From Prochlorococcus marinus str. MIT 0917 (GTDB lineage: Bacteria; Cyanobacteriota; Cyanobacteriia; PCC-6307; Cyanobiaceae), in NCBI RefSeq assembly GCF_027359575.1, contig NZ_CP114784.1, forward strand, positions 310,001 to 374,000: 64,000 bases of DNA. The letters run 5' to 3'. Below the pieces are notes generated by a model that was not told where the DNA came from, did not search any database, and saw only the letters and a program-made list of their open reading frames with translations. Positions 48,192 through 56,654 of this stretch are shown here, piece by piece. Each line of letters starts with the position of its first letter. Position 1 is the stretch's first letter. Position numbers and translations under genes: made by a program.

Positions 48192-48368
48192 ATGGCTGTA
48201 CCCAAGAAGAAAACCTCAAAAGGGAAGAGAAATCAAAGGCATGCTACATGGAAATCTAAAGCTGCCATAGCAGCTGAAAAGGCTTTATCAATTGGAAAAT
48301 CAGTTCTTACAGGAAGAGCTCAGGGATTTGTTTATCCAATGAATGAGACAGAAGAAGAATCTGATTAA
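48192..48368 (+). CDS. rpmF: 50S ribosomal protein L32
   Basis: 58 residues with the L32 pattern: [20 protein letters not shown], then [20 protein letters not shown] and a short acidic end. No Cys pair is present, as in other zinc-free L32 proteins. It is divergent from the FtsH-like gene and seven bases before the convergent Ycf20-like gene end. Confidence 0.95.
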   Translation: MAVPKKKTSKGKRNQRHATWKSKAAIAAEKALSIGKSVLTGRAQGFVYPMNETEEESD

Positions 48369-48374
48369 GGTTTT

Positions 48375-48695
48375 TTATGAACCAAGTTTGTATGCTTCAA
48401 GAATTAGTGCATATGTTGATCCAATTCGGAAATTATTTATAGAAATAATAATTAGCGAAGATTTAGAAAATATTAAAGATCGTATGGATAATTCCATAAT
48501 TACTACTATTAAAATAGCAAGATATATTGTATTGACAGATTTGTCTAATAAAAAAGAAAGTAAACTATTAGTAAGATAAAAACCAGTGAGTAAAGAAAGT
48601 AAAATAATACTTCTTTCCCTCCAAGAGTAAGAGATAATTGGATTTACTGTTCTAACCAGTGTATATATAAGTTTGCTGAATTTAGTATTCTGCAT
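48375..48695 (-). CDS. Ycf20-like (DUF565) membrane protein
   Basis: A 106-residue protein with the Ycf20/DUF565 layout: an N-terminal NTKFSKLIYTLVRTVNPIIS amphipathic segment, then WRERSIILLSLLTGFYLTNS leading into two membrane helices (about 30-50 and 57-75). Plant Ycf20-like proteins affect non-photochemical quenching, but the molecular role is unclear. It is convergent with rpmF. The alternative plus-strand frame over this region has no family support. Confidence 0.7.
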   Translation of the reverse strand: MQNTKFSKLIYTLVRTVNPIISYSWRERSIILLSLLTGFYLTNSLLSFLLDKSVNTIYLAILIVVIMELSIRSLIFSKSSLIIISINNFRIGSTYALILEAYKLGS

Positions 48696-48698
48696 TTG

Positions 48699-49445
48699 TC
48701 AATTAATAATAGTTGTTAAATATTCAAAATCAACATTATTGGTAATTAACTTCTTACCATAAATAAGCTTAGATGTAACATCGTTATTACCAAGACTATT
48801 TACACATGCATTTGCTTTTCTGCTAATTTTTTGAGTTGAACAGAACCAGGGGGGTAATGTCAAAAGGCAATTAAGATTTGCAGCCTTAGCAGCTTCGACA
48901 CCAATTATAGAATCTTCAATTGCTATACAATTAACTTCTAATTCTTTGCTTAATTGAAGTGCAAGCTTATATGCATCAGGAAATGGCTTATGTTTACTAA
49001 CATCTTCATATGTAATTATTTCTGAAAAATATTTTAAATGCGAACTCAATGAAGTAGTCAAAAATGGGTCCAAAGAATCTCTGCCACTCGTCGTAACTAT
49101 AAATTGCTGTACATCAAAACTAGATAGTTCATTAATTAGCCTCAGAACTCCCTCTCTTATTTTGATGCATCCAGACTTAATTAAGTCCATATAATGAAGA
49201 CGCTTTCTTGATTGAATTTCTGAACATTGGCTCTCAGTAATTTCACTATGAATTTCATTTCGATAGTGGATGATACGGTTATAGCCTCCTGATATCTTAA
49301 GAAGATCTAAATATTTGCTCTCATTCCAGTGCCAATCCAAATTAAAATCTTTGAAAGCTAAATTAAAAGCAACTCTATGCCCACACAATTCTGTGTCAGC
49401 TATAGTTCCATCTACATCCCAAAAAACTGCTTTTAACTTATGCAT
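48699..49445 (-). CDS. HAD-superfamily phosphatase, CbbY-like
   Basis: A 248-residue HAD hydrolase. The nucleophile motif FWDVDGTIADTE (DxD) opens the protein, the TTSGR segment gives motif II, the Lys lies in VSKHKPFPDAY, and the acidic motif IV is IAIEDSIIGVEAAKAANL. A C1-type helical cap fits the CbbY group, which in photosynthetic bacteria dephosphorylates xylulose-1,5-bisphosphate to prevent Rubisco inhibition. The substrate here is inferred, not shown. It is divergent from recJ. Confidence 0.85.
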   Translation of the reverse strand: MHKLKAVFWDVDGTIADTELCGHRVAFNLAFKDFNLDWHWNESKYLDLLKISGGYNRIIHYRNEIHSEITESQCSEIQSRKRLHYMDLIKSGCIKIREGVLRLINELSSFDVQQFIVTTSGRDSLDPFLTTSLSSHLKYFSEIITYEDVSKHKPFPDAYKLALQLSKELEVNCIAIEDSIIGVEAAKAANLNCLLTLPPWFCSTQKISRKANACVNSLGNNDVTSKLIYGKKLITNNVDFEYLTTIIN

Positions 49446-49506
49446 GTTATTTCGCTATAAAACAAATATAATTCTGATTGCCAAGGAATCAATCTAGGAT
49501 AAGCTT

Positions 49507-51396
49507 TTGAAAACAGATTATGATCAATTGACAAGATGGATATTGCCAAAGCCTATAAATGATGATGAATTAGATATTATTAATTTAAACTATACATTAC
49601 AGAAAGTCTTAATTAGAAGAGGGATAGATTTAAATAATGAATTTGATGAATATATATCACCATCAGAATTACCGAATCCGGAGCATCATTTCAATGAATT
49701 GAGCAAGGCTTCCCTAAGAATAATAGAAGCATGCAGTAGAAAGGAACAGATTGCTATATGTGGTGATTATGATGCAGATGGTATAACAAGTACAGTACTT
49801 TTAGTTGAATTATTATCTACACTTGGAGCAAGAGTTAAGCCATATATACCTTCACGACAGGATGAAGGTTATGGATTAAATCTTAATATGATAAACGAAA
49901 TAAATAATGAAAAGACAACACTTATTATTACCGTAGATAATGGGATCTCAGCATTTGATGCAATAAAAAAATCAAATGAACTTGGAATTGACTTGATTAT
50001 AACTGATCACCACAAAATTCCTGATGTGCAATTAGATATTTTTTCGTTAATACATCCTGAACTTACACCTATTTACTCACCTTATAAATATTTAGCTGGA
50101 GTAGGAATAGCATTCCTTCTTGCTAAAAATATATGTAATAAATTAAATTTTGATATTAATAGAACCGCTGCAAATGCATTATTTTGTATTGGAACTGTTG
50201 CCGATATGGCCCCGCTTAAAGGAGCTAATAGAAAATGGCTTAAAGAGTCTTTGCCTAAAATAAACACGACAACTAATAAAGGTATTAAATCAATTCTTAA
50301 AAATCTATCAATCGATCAAATAGCATTAACTTCGGACGATATAGGTTACAAGATTGCTCCATTAATAAATGCTGTTGGTAGAATAGGAGACCCACTACTT
50401 GTAATTGATCTCTTAACTAATGAATCGAATAAATATGTAGATAAACTTACTAAAGAGTGTTTTGCAATCAATAGAGAAAGAAAAAGAATTACAGCCTTAA
50501 TTGAACAAGAAGCTATTGAAATAGCGCTAAGTGAATACAAAGATAATAACAAATTCTTGGTTCTGAAAAAGAAAGAATGGCATCCTGGGATAATTGGTAT
50601 CGTAGCCGCAAGAATCGTTGATAAATTTAATTTACCTACAGCAATAATTGCAAAAACTAATGACGGTATGTTTAGAGGATCAATTAGATCAAATAATATA
50701 TTAAACGTAAATCGTGCGTTAGATGAATGTAGTGATCTGCTTATAGCACATGGTGGGCATTCAGCAGCAGCAGGTTTCTCAATAAAAGAAGAAAATATTA
50801 GTATGCTTAGAGAAAAACTAAATAAAATAGCAAATAGAGAATTTAAAAATATTGATCTAAATAAGTCAATAAAACCAGATGCATACCTAAGTTTTGTTGA
50901 TATTAACTATGATTTTTATAAACAATTAAGTTTGATTGGTCCCTTTGGGATGATGAATCCTGCGCCGATTTTCTGGACGAGAAAATGTAAAATCATAAAT
51001 ATATATAAGCTTAAAGGTGATCATCTTAAAATGATCCTCAATGATGGCACTTGCTCAATAGATGCAATTAAATGGAATGGTAGTATGGAATTAAATAATA
51101 ATGATTTAATAGATATTGCATTTTACATTGAAATTAATAGATGGCATGGTACAGAAAAACTTCAATTAAATATTATAGATATAAAAAAGCATAAAGATAT
51201 AATTGATTTAAAAATGCACAATCATTTATATAAATGCCAAATAAATGACAATAAAGATATATTAATCACGAATGTAAAAGGTCAATGCATTAGTTCAGAT
51301 GCATCAATATCTTCCAAGGATCTAAATATAAAACAAATAGTATTTGCAAAAAAGATTCTTACTTATGCAGAGGTTGCTCTCGGAAAGGCGGCTTAG
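49507..51396 (+). CDS. recJ: Single-stranded-DNA 5'-3' exonuclease RecJ
   Basis: RecJ degrades single-stranded DNA 5' to 3' in recombination and mismatch repair. The 629-residue protein has the DHH phosphoesterase motifs: GDYDADGITST near 94-104, ITVDNGIS, and ITDHHKIP with the DHH triad at 167-169. The DHHA1 domain includes AHGGHSAAAGFSI near 418-430 and an OB-fold lies beyond. The start is a TTG; no ATG occurs at the right place. psb30 ends four bases after the stop on the opposite strand. Confidence 0.94.
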   Translation: MKTDYDQLTRWILPKPINDDELDIINLNYTLQKVLIRRGIDLNNEFDEYISPSELPNPEHHFNELSKASLRIIEACSRKEQIAICGDYDADGITSTVLLVELLSTLGARVKPYIPSRQDEGYGLNLNMINEINNEKTTLIITVDNGISAFDAIKKSNELGIDLIITDHHKIPDVQLDIFSLIHPELTPIYSPYKYLAGVGIAFLLAKNICNKLNFDINRTAANALFCIGTVADMAPLKGANRKWLKESLPKINTTTNKGIKSILKNLSIDQIALTSDDIGYKIAPLINAVGRIGDPLLVIDLLTNESNKYVDKLTKECFAINRERKRITALIEQEAIEIALSEYKDNNKFLVLKKKEWHPGIIGIVAARIVDKFNLPTAIIAKTNDGMFRGSIRSNNILNVNRALDECSDLLIAHGGHSAAAGFSIKEENISMLREKLNKIANREFKNIDLNKSIKPDAYLSFVDINYDFYKQLSLIGPFGMMNPAPIFWTRKCKIINIYKLKGDHLKMILNDGTCSIDAIKWNGSMELNNNDLIDIAFYIEINRWHGTEKLQLNIIDIKKHKDIIDLKMHNHLYKCQINDNKDILITNVKGQCISSDASISSKDLNIKQIVFAKKILTYAEVALGKAA

Positions 51397-51399
51397 CCT

Positions 51400-51483
51400 T
51401 TATACGCCTCTTCTATAGAAGATTAAAGCGATTATTGCAGGTCCTGCAAGAAAGACTGCTACTAGTGGCAATAGGTTTCCCAT
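51400..51483 (-). CDS. psb30: Photosystem II protein Psb30 (Ycf12)
   Basis: A 27-residue single-span thylakoid protein: MGNLLPLVAVFLAGPAIIAL followed by a short basic end (IFYRRGV). The LAGPAIIxL core and the RRG C-terminus are the signature of Psb30/Ycf12, a small photosystem II subunit near PsbJ and PsbK. It is too short for ordinary gene callers. It lies between recJ (convergent, three-base spacer) and the Gdt1 pair. Confidence 0.85.
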   Translation of the reverse strand: MGNLLPLVAVFLAGPAIIALIFYRRGV

Positions 51484-51723
51484 GTTGATTAAAAGTTTTT
51501 TATATTCTACTAAACAAGAGGCTTTCCTACCCATTAATTTAAAAAATTTGATGTTATATCTTCACTAATTGCTATTTATGGATTATTTGTGTTGTTCTTT
51601 GACTATGGATAAAATCGACTCAGAACAGACAATCTGTTGATTGCTTGATCATTTATCGTTTTTATATATAAAATGTGATTGTTGTATAAACATATAGAAG
51701 GCAACATCACTGAATTGGAATTA

Positions 51724-52071
51724 ATGGGTAAACCTAAACAAATTTCTAAACCAGAAGTGAGTGATATAGCTGATAACACTCCTTTTTTAAGTATATTAAT
51801 TACATCTTTTAGTACTATTTTTTTGGCTGAGTTAGGGGACAAGACACAACTTGCCACATTAATTTTATCTGCTCAGTCTGGTAAACCCCTAATTATTTTC
51901 ATTGGAGCTGCTCTCGCACTTATTTCAACAAGCCTTCTCGGAGTTTTAATAGGAAGATGGATAGCAAATAACTTACCCAGAAAAAGGTTTACTATAATTT
52001 CAGGAATAATTATGTTAAGTTTAGGAATATATCTAGTAACACTAAGCTTTATTGACTTTCTTCAAAATTAG
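51724..52071 (+). CDS. UPF0016/Gdt1 half-transporter A
   Basis: A half-size Gdt1/TMEM165-type cation transporter (115 residues) with three predicted membrane helices and one copy of the signature ExGDKT as AELGDKTQLATLIL near residues 45-58. The family exports Mn2+ or Ca2+ in exchange for H+; the cyanobacterial Mnx protein is a member. Full-length members have two such halves, so this chain probably pairs with the one encoded just downstream. An in-frame TTG at 51679 is a longer possible start; the ATG at 51724 is preferred. Confidence 0.87.
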   Translation: MGKPKQISKPEVSDIADNTPFLSILITSFSTIFLAELGDKTQLATLILSAQSGKPLIIFIGAALALISTSLLGVLIGRWIANNLPRKRFTIISGIIMLSLGIYLVTLSFIDFLQN

Positions 52072-52087
52072 AACTTGATCTTTTTTA

Positions 52088-52384
52088 ATGATTCTAACGC
52101 TTCTTTTTACAACATTTGTCACTGTTTTTCTTGCTGAAATGGGCGACAAAACTCAATTAACAACAATAACTTTAAGTAGTACTACTAATAAACCTTTAGC
52201 TGTTTTTATTGGCTCGTCATTAGCCCTTATATTAGCTACGCTTTTAGGGGCACTTGCAGGAGGGTCTATTGCCAACCTAATTCCTGCATTCTTACTAAAA
52301 CTACTTTCTGGAATAGTATTCTTAATTATTGGTATTAACCTTTTAGTTCAAAGCGAAAAAGAAACTACTAATGATAGCTTATAA
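52088..52384 (+). CDS. UPF0016/Gdt1 half-transporter B
   Basis: The second Gdt1 half (98 residues), three predicted membrane helices and one signature, AEMGDKTQLTTITLS, near residues 18-32. The gene starts 17 bases after half A. Inverted pairing of two three-helix halves gives the complete six-helix transporter. Function in Mn2+ or Ca2+ handling is from the family; no metal specificity can be read here. Confidence 0.87.
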   Translation: MILTLLFTTFVTVFLAEMGDKTQLTTITLSSTTNKPLAVFIGSSLALILATLLGALAGGSIANLIPAFLLKLLSGIVFLIIGINLLVQSEKETTNDSL

Positions 52385-52466
52385 ACTAAAATCAATATCA
52401 AACTAAAAGTCTTTTGTTTTTGAAGACTTACTTCCAAAGAAATTAAATGAATTTTCCGCATCTATT

Positions 52467-54758
52467 ATGACCTCAGTTTTACAAATACTAGAAAGTCTTG
52501 ATATAGAGAAAGGATTAGAAGTTTCTAAACTTGAGAAATCCTTAAAACTCACAAAAAAACAAGATAGAGATAATTTGAACATTGCTATTAAAGCCCTTAA
52601 AAAGCTACGAATTGTTCAAAGTAATCAAGATGATAAACTTACAATCAACAATGATAGATGTTTTCTGCAAGGTAGGGTGCGATGTAGTAGTAAAGGCTAT
52701 TGCTTTGTTGTTAGAGAGGATCAAGGCGAAGATATTTATATTAGAGAAGCAAATTTAAATAATGCTTGGCATGGTGATTCCGTAATTGTTTTAATCACAA
52801 AGCAAGCAGTTAAAAGAAGAGCACCAGAAGGCTCAATTCAATGTGTATTAGAAAGATATAATAATATTTTGCTTGCAAAGGTAGAATCTGAACAATCAAC
52901 AGGTGAATTAAAGGCTTACCCTTTAGATGACAGGATACCAGTTGTTATTGATCTTGAAAATAGTGAAGATTATAAAAAAAAGATTACTGATAAAGATTTA
53001 ATTTATGAAATAAAGATAAATAAATTTCCAATTGCTCAATTTAAAGCAAAAGGATCGATAATTAGAGATTTATCAATTAATGCTGGTGTAGATGGTGATA
53101 TTGAATTATTACTTTCAAAGAATAATATTTCTAGAATTTTTGATGTCCCTAAAATCGCCCCTAAGAAAATCCCTTTAAAAGGAAGAGAAGACCTAACAAG
53201 TCAACCTTCTTTATTATTAGATAGTTGGGAATCTAAAAACTCTCCATCCCTTCCTGCGTTATATGCCCAACCCTATGAAGGTGGTAACAGAATATGGCTT
53301 CATTCTCCTTCAGTTTCCGAAAGAATCAATTTAGGCAGCAAACTAGATAAATATCTTAAAGAAAAGGGGGAGGTTATTTGTTTAGGAAATGATTGGCTGG
53401 ACTTCCTTAATGATTCGCTTAGTTCAGCATCTAAATTTAAACTTAATGAAGAATCAGAAGCAATTTCACTGGTTATAGATATTAATGGGGAAGGTGAGAT
53501 AATAGATTGGAAATTTGTTCTTAGCATTGTTAAACCAGTAAAACTTATTACAGCAAAACAGCTTAAGGCAATTAACAATAGAAAGCCAACATCCAAGTCC
53601 ATTCCTGTAGTACTTAAAGCTATCAAAGATAATCTTGAAGTAATTTATACGATTTTACATTCAGCAAAACTAATCAATAATACCAATAATGTATCTATTA
53701 AATTAGATGAGTACATCCCTAATATAGACAGATTAAGTGAATTACAAATAACTTTTCCTGGCAGGGACTTTCATGGATGGTCTAAAACATATGACAGTGG
53801 TGATCCTCAGTCCATATTAGATATCTATATTAGACTTTCTAATAATATACTTGCCAAGCATTTAGTTGGATATAAATTGCCAATTATATATAAGGAACAT
53901 GAAGAAATAGATCAATCATATATTAATGAGGTGTCTAAATCAGCATTGGCATTAGATAAAAAGATAACAGTAAATCCTGATGGTACCGTAACGATAATTG
54001 AGTTAATAAAATCATTTGAGTCAAGTACCGAAAAGAAAATACTTCATAAACTTATGAAGCATATAATTCCTGGGATTCATTTGAAACTTTATAAGCCAAA
54101 TTCTGATATAGATAATGATGATCAAAATAAAGAGATAAAAACAAATAATATTGAGGCCTTTTGGTGTTGCCCTTATTTGAATTATTGGAATGTTTTTAAT
54201 CAGCTTATATTAACTTCACTTTTAGCTGATGGTAAAAATAAATCTACTAGTCGAAGTAAGGAAATTATAGACTTGGGTAAAAAAGATAGCTGGAGAGATG
54301 TTGATTGGGATATCTTCTCATCTAAGATAAAGGAAAATATTGATAAGCATTCAAATTTAAGGTTAGTTCAAAATCTAAATGAAATAAGAAAAAAGTCGAA
54401 ATCCTTTAGAAATAACATAATATCAATTGCTCAGTGTAGGGAAGCACAGAAAATCATAGGTAAAGAAGTAACCGCTGTTATTACTGGAGTACAAAGTTAT
54501 GGTTTTTTTGCTGAGATAGAAGATTTAACGGCTGAAGGATTAGTACACGTAAGCACTTTAGGTGACGATTGGTATGAATATAGATCTAGACAGAACCTTT
54601 TAGTTGGAAGAAAGAATAAAAAGACTTATCAACTTGCTCAAAATGTTAATGTTAGGGTTCTAAAGGTAGATATTATAAAAAATCAAATTGATTTGGAGCT
54701 TGTAAAAGATTCTGATAAAGAATCAATAAATAAAATTGATATTGATTCTTATAGTTAA
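52467..54758 (+). CDS. RNase R-like (RNB/S1) protein with lost catalytic cluster
   Basis: A 763-residue RNase R/II homologue. In order: N-terminal helical domain, a cold-shock domain (about 69-112, GRVRCSSKGYCFVVREDQGE), an RNB-like region and a C-terminal S1 domain (about 670-750, VTAVITGVQSYGFFAEIEDL). The RNB entry REDLTSQPSLLLDSWES is recognisable near 239-256, but where the DFDDA metal cluster belongs the sequence is NSPSLPA (258-264); only D252 of four acids remains. The RNA-path CxxPIRRYxDL motif is degraded to CCPYLNYWNVFNQL. It is thus probably an RNA-binding pseudo-nuclease. The UbiX-like gene starts six bases downstream. Confidence 0.88.
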   Translation: MTSVLQILESLDIEKGLEVSKLEKSLKLTKKQDRDNLNIAIKALKKLRIVQSNQDDKLTINNDRCFLQGRVRCSSKGYCFVVREDQGEDIYIREANLNNAWHGDSVIVLITKQAVKRRAPEGSIQCVLERYNNILLAKVESEQSTGELKAYPLDDRIPVVIDLENSEDYKKKITDKDLIYEIKINKFPIAQFKAKGSIIRDLSINAGVDGDIELLLSKNNISRIFDVPKIAPKKIPLKGREDLTSQPSLLLDSWESKNSPSLPALYAQPYEGGNRIWLHSPSVSERINLGSKLDKYLKEKGEVICLGNDWLDFLNDSLSSASKFKLNEESEAISLVIDINGEGEIIDWKFVLSIVKPVKLITAKQLKAINNRKPTSKSIPVVLKAIKDNLEVIYTILHSAKLINNTNNVSIKLDEYIPNIDRLSELQITFPGRDFHGWSKTYDSGDPQSILDIYIRLSNNILAKHLVGYKLPIIYKEHEEIDQSYINEVSKSALALDKKITVNPDGTVTIIELIKSFESSTEKKILHKLMKHIIPGIHLKLYKPNSDIDNDDQNKEIKTNNIEAFWCCPYLNYWNVFNQLILTSLLADGKNKSTSRSKEIIDLGKKDSWRDVDWDIFSSKIKENIDKHSNLRLVQNLNEIRKKSKSFRNNIISIAQCREAQKIIGKEVTAVITGVQSYGFFAEIEDLTAEGLVHVSTLGDDWYEYRSRQNLLVGRKNKKTYQLAQNVNVRVLKVDIIKNQIDLELVKDSDKESINKIDIDSYS

Positions 54759-54764
54759 AAGCAA

Positions 54765-55373
54765 ATGAACAGTATTGTTATTGCTATGACAGGCGCTTCA
54801 GCTATGCAAATAGGTGAACGTTCAATACAAGTTTTGTTAGAAAATAATCAAGATGTTGATTTAATTCTTAGCAAGGGTGCATATGAAGTAGCGAAAAGTG
54901 AACGTAATATTAATATTCCAGTAGAACCAAAAGCTCAATGTGATTTTTGGAGAAACAGACTTGACGTTAATTCAGGAAAGCTAACTTGTTTTAGATGGAA
55001 CGATCATTCAGCTTCAATTGCAAGCGGTAGTCATAAGACAAAAGGTATGGTAATTGTCCCTTGTTCAATGGGAACAATGGGGAGGATAGCCTCCGGCTTT
55101 TCATCAGATTTAATAGAAAGATGTGCCGACGTTCACTTAAAGGAGAATAGGCCTTTAATAATATCTCCAAGGGAAACACCATTAAATTTAATTCATATAG
55201 ACAACATAAAACGTTTAGCTATTGCTGGAGCATTAATAGTTCCGCCGATTCCAGCTTGGTATACAAACCCACAAAATATTGAAGACATTATTGATTTTAT
55301 TGTAGTTAGATTGTTTGATTCACTTGGCGAAGATTTAGATTACATTAAGAGATGGGATGGTCCAAACAAATGA
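54765..55373 (+). CDS. ubiX: UbiX-like flavin prenyltransferase / flavoprotein
   Basis: A 202-residue flavoprotein of the UbiX/Pad1 family, which makes prenylated FMN for UbiD-type decarboxylases. The start VIAMTGASAMQIGERSIQVL is the family GASG-like segment (here GAS followed by A), VPCSMGTMGRIASGFSSDLI and SPRETPLNLIHIDN are the conserved active-site and prenyl-binding stretches. Plastoquinone synthesis in cyanobacteria may use it, but a partner UbiD is not in this window. Its stop overlaps the next start in an ATGA junction. Confidence 0.87.
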   Translation: MNSIVIAMTGASAMQIGERSIQVLLENNQDVDLILSKGAYEVAKSERNINIPVEPKAQCDFWRNRLDVNSGKLTCFRWNDHSASIASGSHKTKGMVIVPCSMGTMGRIASGFSSDLIERCADVHLKENRPLIISPRETPLNLIHIDNIKRLAIAGALIVPPIPAWYTNPQNIEDIIDFIVVRLFDSLGEDLDYIKRWDGPNK

Positions 55374-55912
55374 AGTTTAATACTTTAATAAAAGCAATAC
55401 CTTTACTATCAACTTTATTATTGATAACGTTTCTAAGTATTAGTAATCAAAAGGAATATACTAGATTAAGATTGCTTGTATGGAATACGCCATCACTTAC
55501 ATTAGGAACATATCTTTCCATATCTATAGGAACAGGCTTTATTATTTCATACCTTATAACAACTAATCTTGCAAAAGTATATGCCGGCAACGCAAATAAA
55601 CCACTAAGGTACAAAGGTGAAAGCAAATATGAAGAGAGTAATGAGATATCAGATACCTTTGATACACTATCATCTGAAAACACTTTAATACATAGAGATT
55701 TTAAAGATCCATTACCTACAATTAAAGCTAATTTTAGAGTAATTGAGAGAAGAGAAAAAAAATATCCAAGTTCTATAAATAATAGCGTTAACAACGTCAA
55801 CTTAAATGAATTTGAAGAGCCATACTATGAAAAACCTTATAAGAATGAAATTAGCACCCAGATGAATTCAAGTTCAGATGATTGGAGTGATGAATCTTAT
55901 TCAAGATGGTAA
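55370..55912 (+). CDS. Small membrane protein with LapA-like N-terminus
   Basis: A 180-residue protein with two membrane helices (about 8-26 and 44-66), the second ending before a positively charged stretch. The pattern resembles LapA/DUF1049 proteins, which in other bacteria help place lipopolysaccharide assembly factors. The rest is a long hydrophilic tail with a basic ERREKKYPSS segment. The start at 55370 overlaps the upstream stop; an in-frame ATG six codons earlier would overlap ubiX further. Confidence 0.6.
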   Translation: MKFNTLIKAIPLLSTLLLITFLSISNQKEYTRLRLLVWNTPSLTLGTYLSISIGTGFIISYLITTNLAKVYAGNANKPLRYKGESKYEESNEISDTFDTLSSENTLIHRDFKDPLPTIKANFRVIERREKKYPSSINNSVNNVNLNEFEEPYYEKPYKNEISTQMNSSSDDWSDESYSRW

Positions 55913-55985
55913 TCGGAAATTTTAACAATATATTTAATCAACAATATCCCAACATCGATCTTAATGAATTTGTTAAACTGAACAA

Positions 55986-56519
55986 ATGGAAAATCAACCC
56001 CCCACAAACGATAAGAACTCCGGAAATGAAGTAAAAAAGACAGAATCTAATAATTTGAATATTCAAGAAACTTCTGTTGTTAACCAAAAAGTTTCCAATA
56101 TTTTAGATAACCCAAAAACGTCATCTGAAATCAAACCAAACAAACCTCCAAAACCACCTAAGTTAGAAGACAAACCCTTTGATGAGTTTATAATTAAACA
56201 TTTAATTCCTGGACTAAAGACCTCTATAGAAGATAAAGGAACATTAGTCAGTGAAATTAAATTAATAGAAGGTGAAAGGCCAGTTGTCGGAGGTAAATGC
56301 TGGATGGTATTTTGTGAAATGTCTGAACAAAGAAAATTTTGGCTTTGCTTTAACAGTGAAATAATAACTTCAGATAAAACTATACTATTAGCAGAATCAA
56401 ATTCGGATCCAAGCATTGTTGAATCCTTCCTGATTGACGAGAAAAAGACTACATTACCTTTACTAATATCGAGGGTACTTCAAAGATTAAATGGTCAGAA
56501 ATGGATTGGTGCTAATTAA
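55986..56519 (+). CDS. DUF2996 protein
   Basis: A 177-residue protein. The first 65 residues are polar and probably disordered; the rest matches the cyanobacterial/plastid DUF2996 pattern: FDEFIIKHLIPGLKTSIEDK, then GGKCWMVFCEMSEQRKFWLC, and a C-terminal VLQRLNGQKWIGAN. A member in Synechocystis takes part in photosystem II assembly, but the function here is only inferred. A strong hairpin follows its stop, so it probably ends a transcription unit. Confidence 0.85.
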   Translation: MENQPPTNDKNSGNEVKKTESNNLNIQETSVVNQKVSNILDNPKTSSEIKPNKPPKPPKLEDKPFDEFIIKHLIPGLKTSIEDKGTLVSEIKLIEGERPVVGGKCWMVFCEMSEQRKFWLCFNSEIITSDKTILLAESNSDPSIVESFLIDEKKTTLPLLISRVLQRLNGQKWIGAN

Positions 56520-56553
56520 TTGTATTTGTTTAGTTATTAACTAAATAAATCTT

Positions 56554-56588
56554 TTTATTGTTATTATTTTTTTAATAATAACAATAAA
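56554..56588 (+). terminator. Strong 15-bp hairpin after the DUF2996 gene
   Basis: TTTATTGTTATTATT and AATAATAACAATAAA are perfect 15-bp arms around a five-T loop, 35 bases after the DUF2996 stop. Although AT-rich, the arm length makes a stable terminator-type structure, which could work in both directions. Confidence 0.65.
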
Positions 56589-56654
56589 TATATCTTCTTA
56601 ATATTTATATACGCAGTTCAGGCAGTCAAATGCCATAATAAGAAAAAAAACAAA

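Noticed and set aside
48343-48579. Plus-strand frame of 78 codons after rpmF
   Set aside because: It overlaps the end of rpmF and lies opposite the Ycf20-like gene, which has family support; it is a shadow frame.
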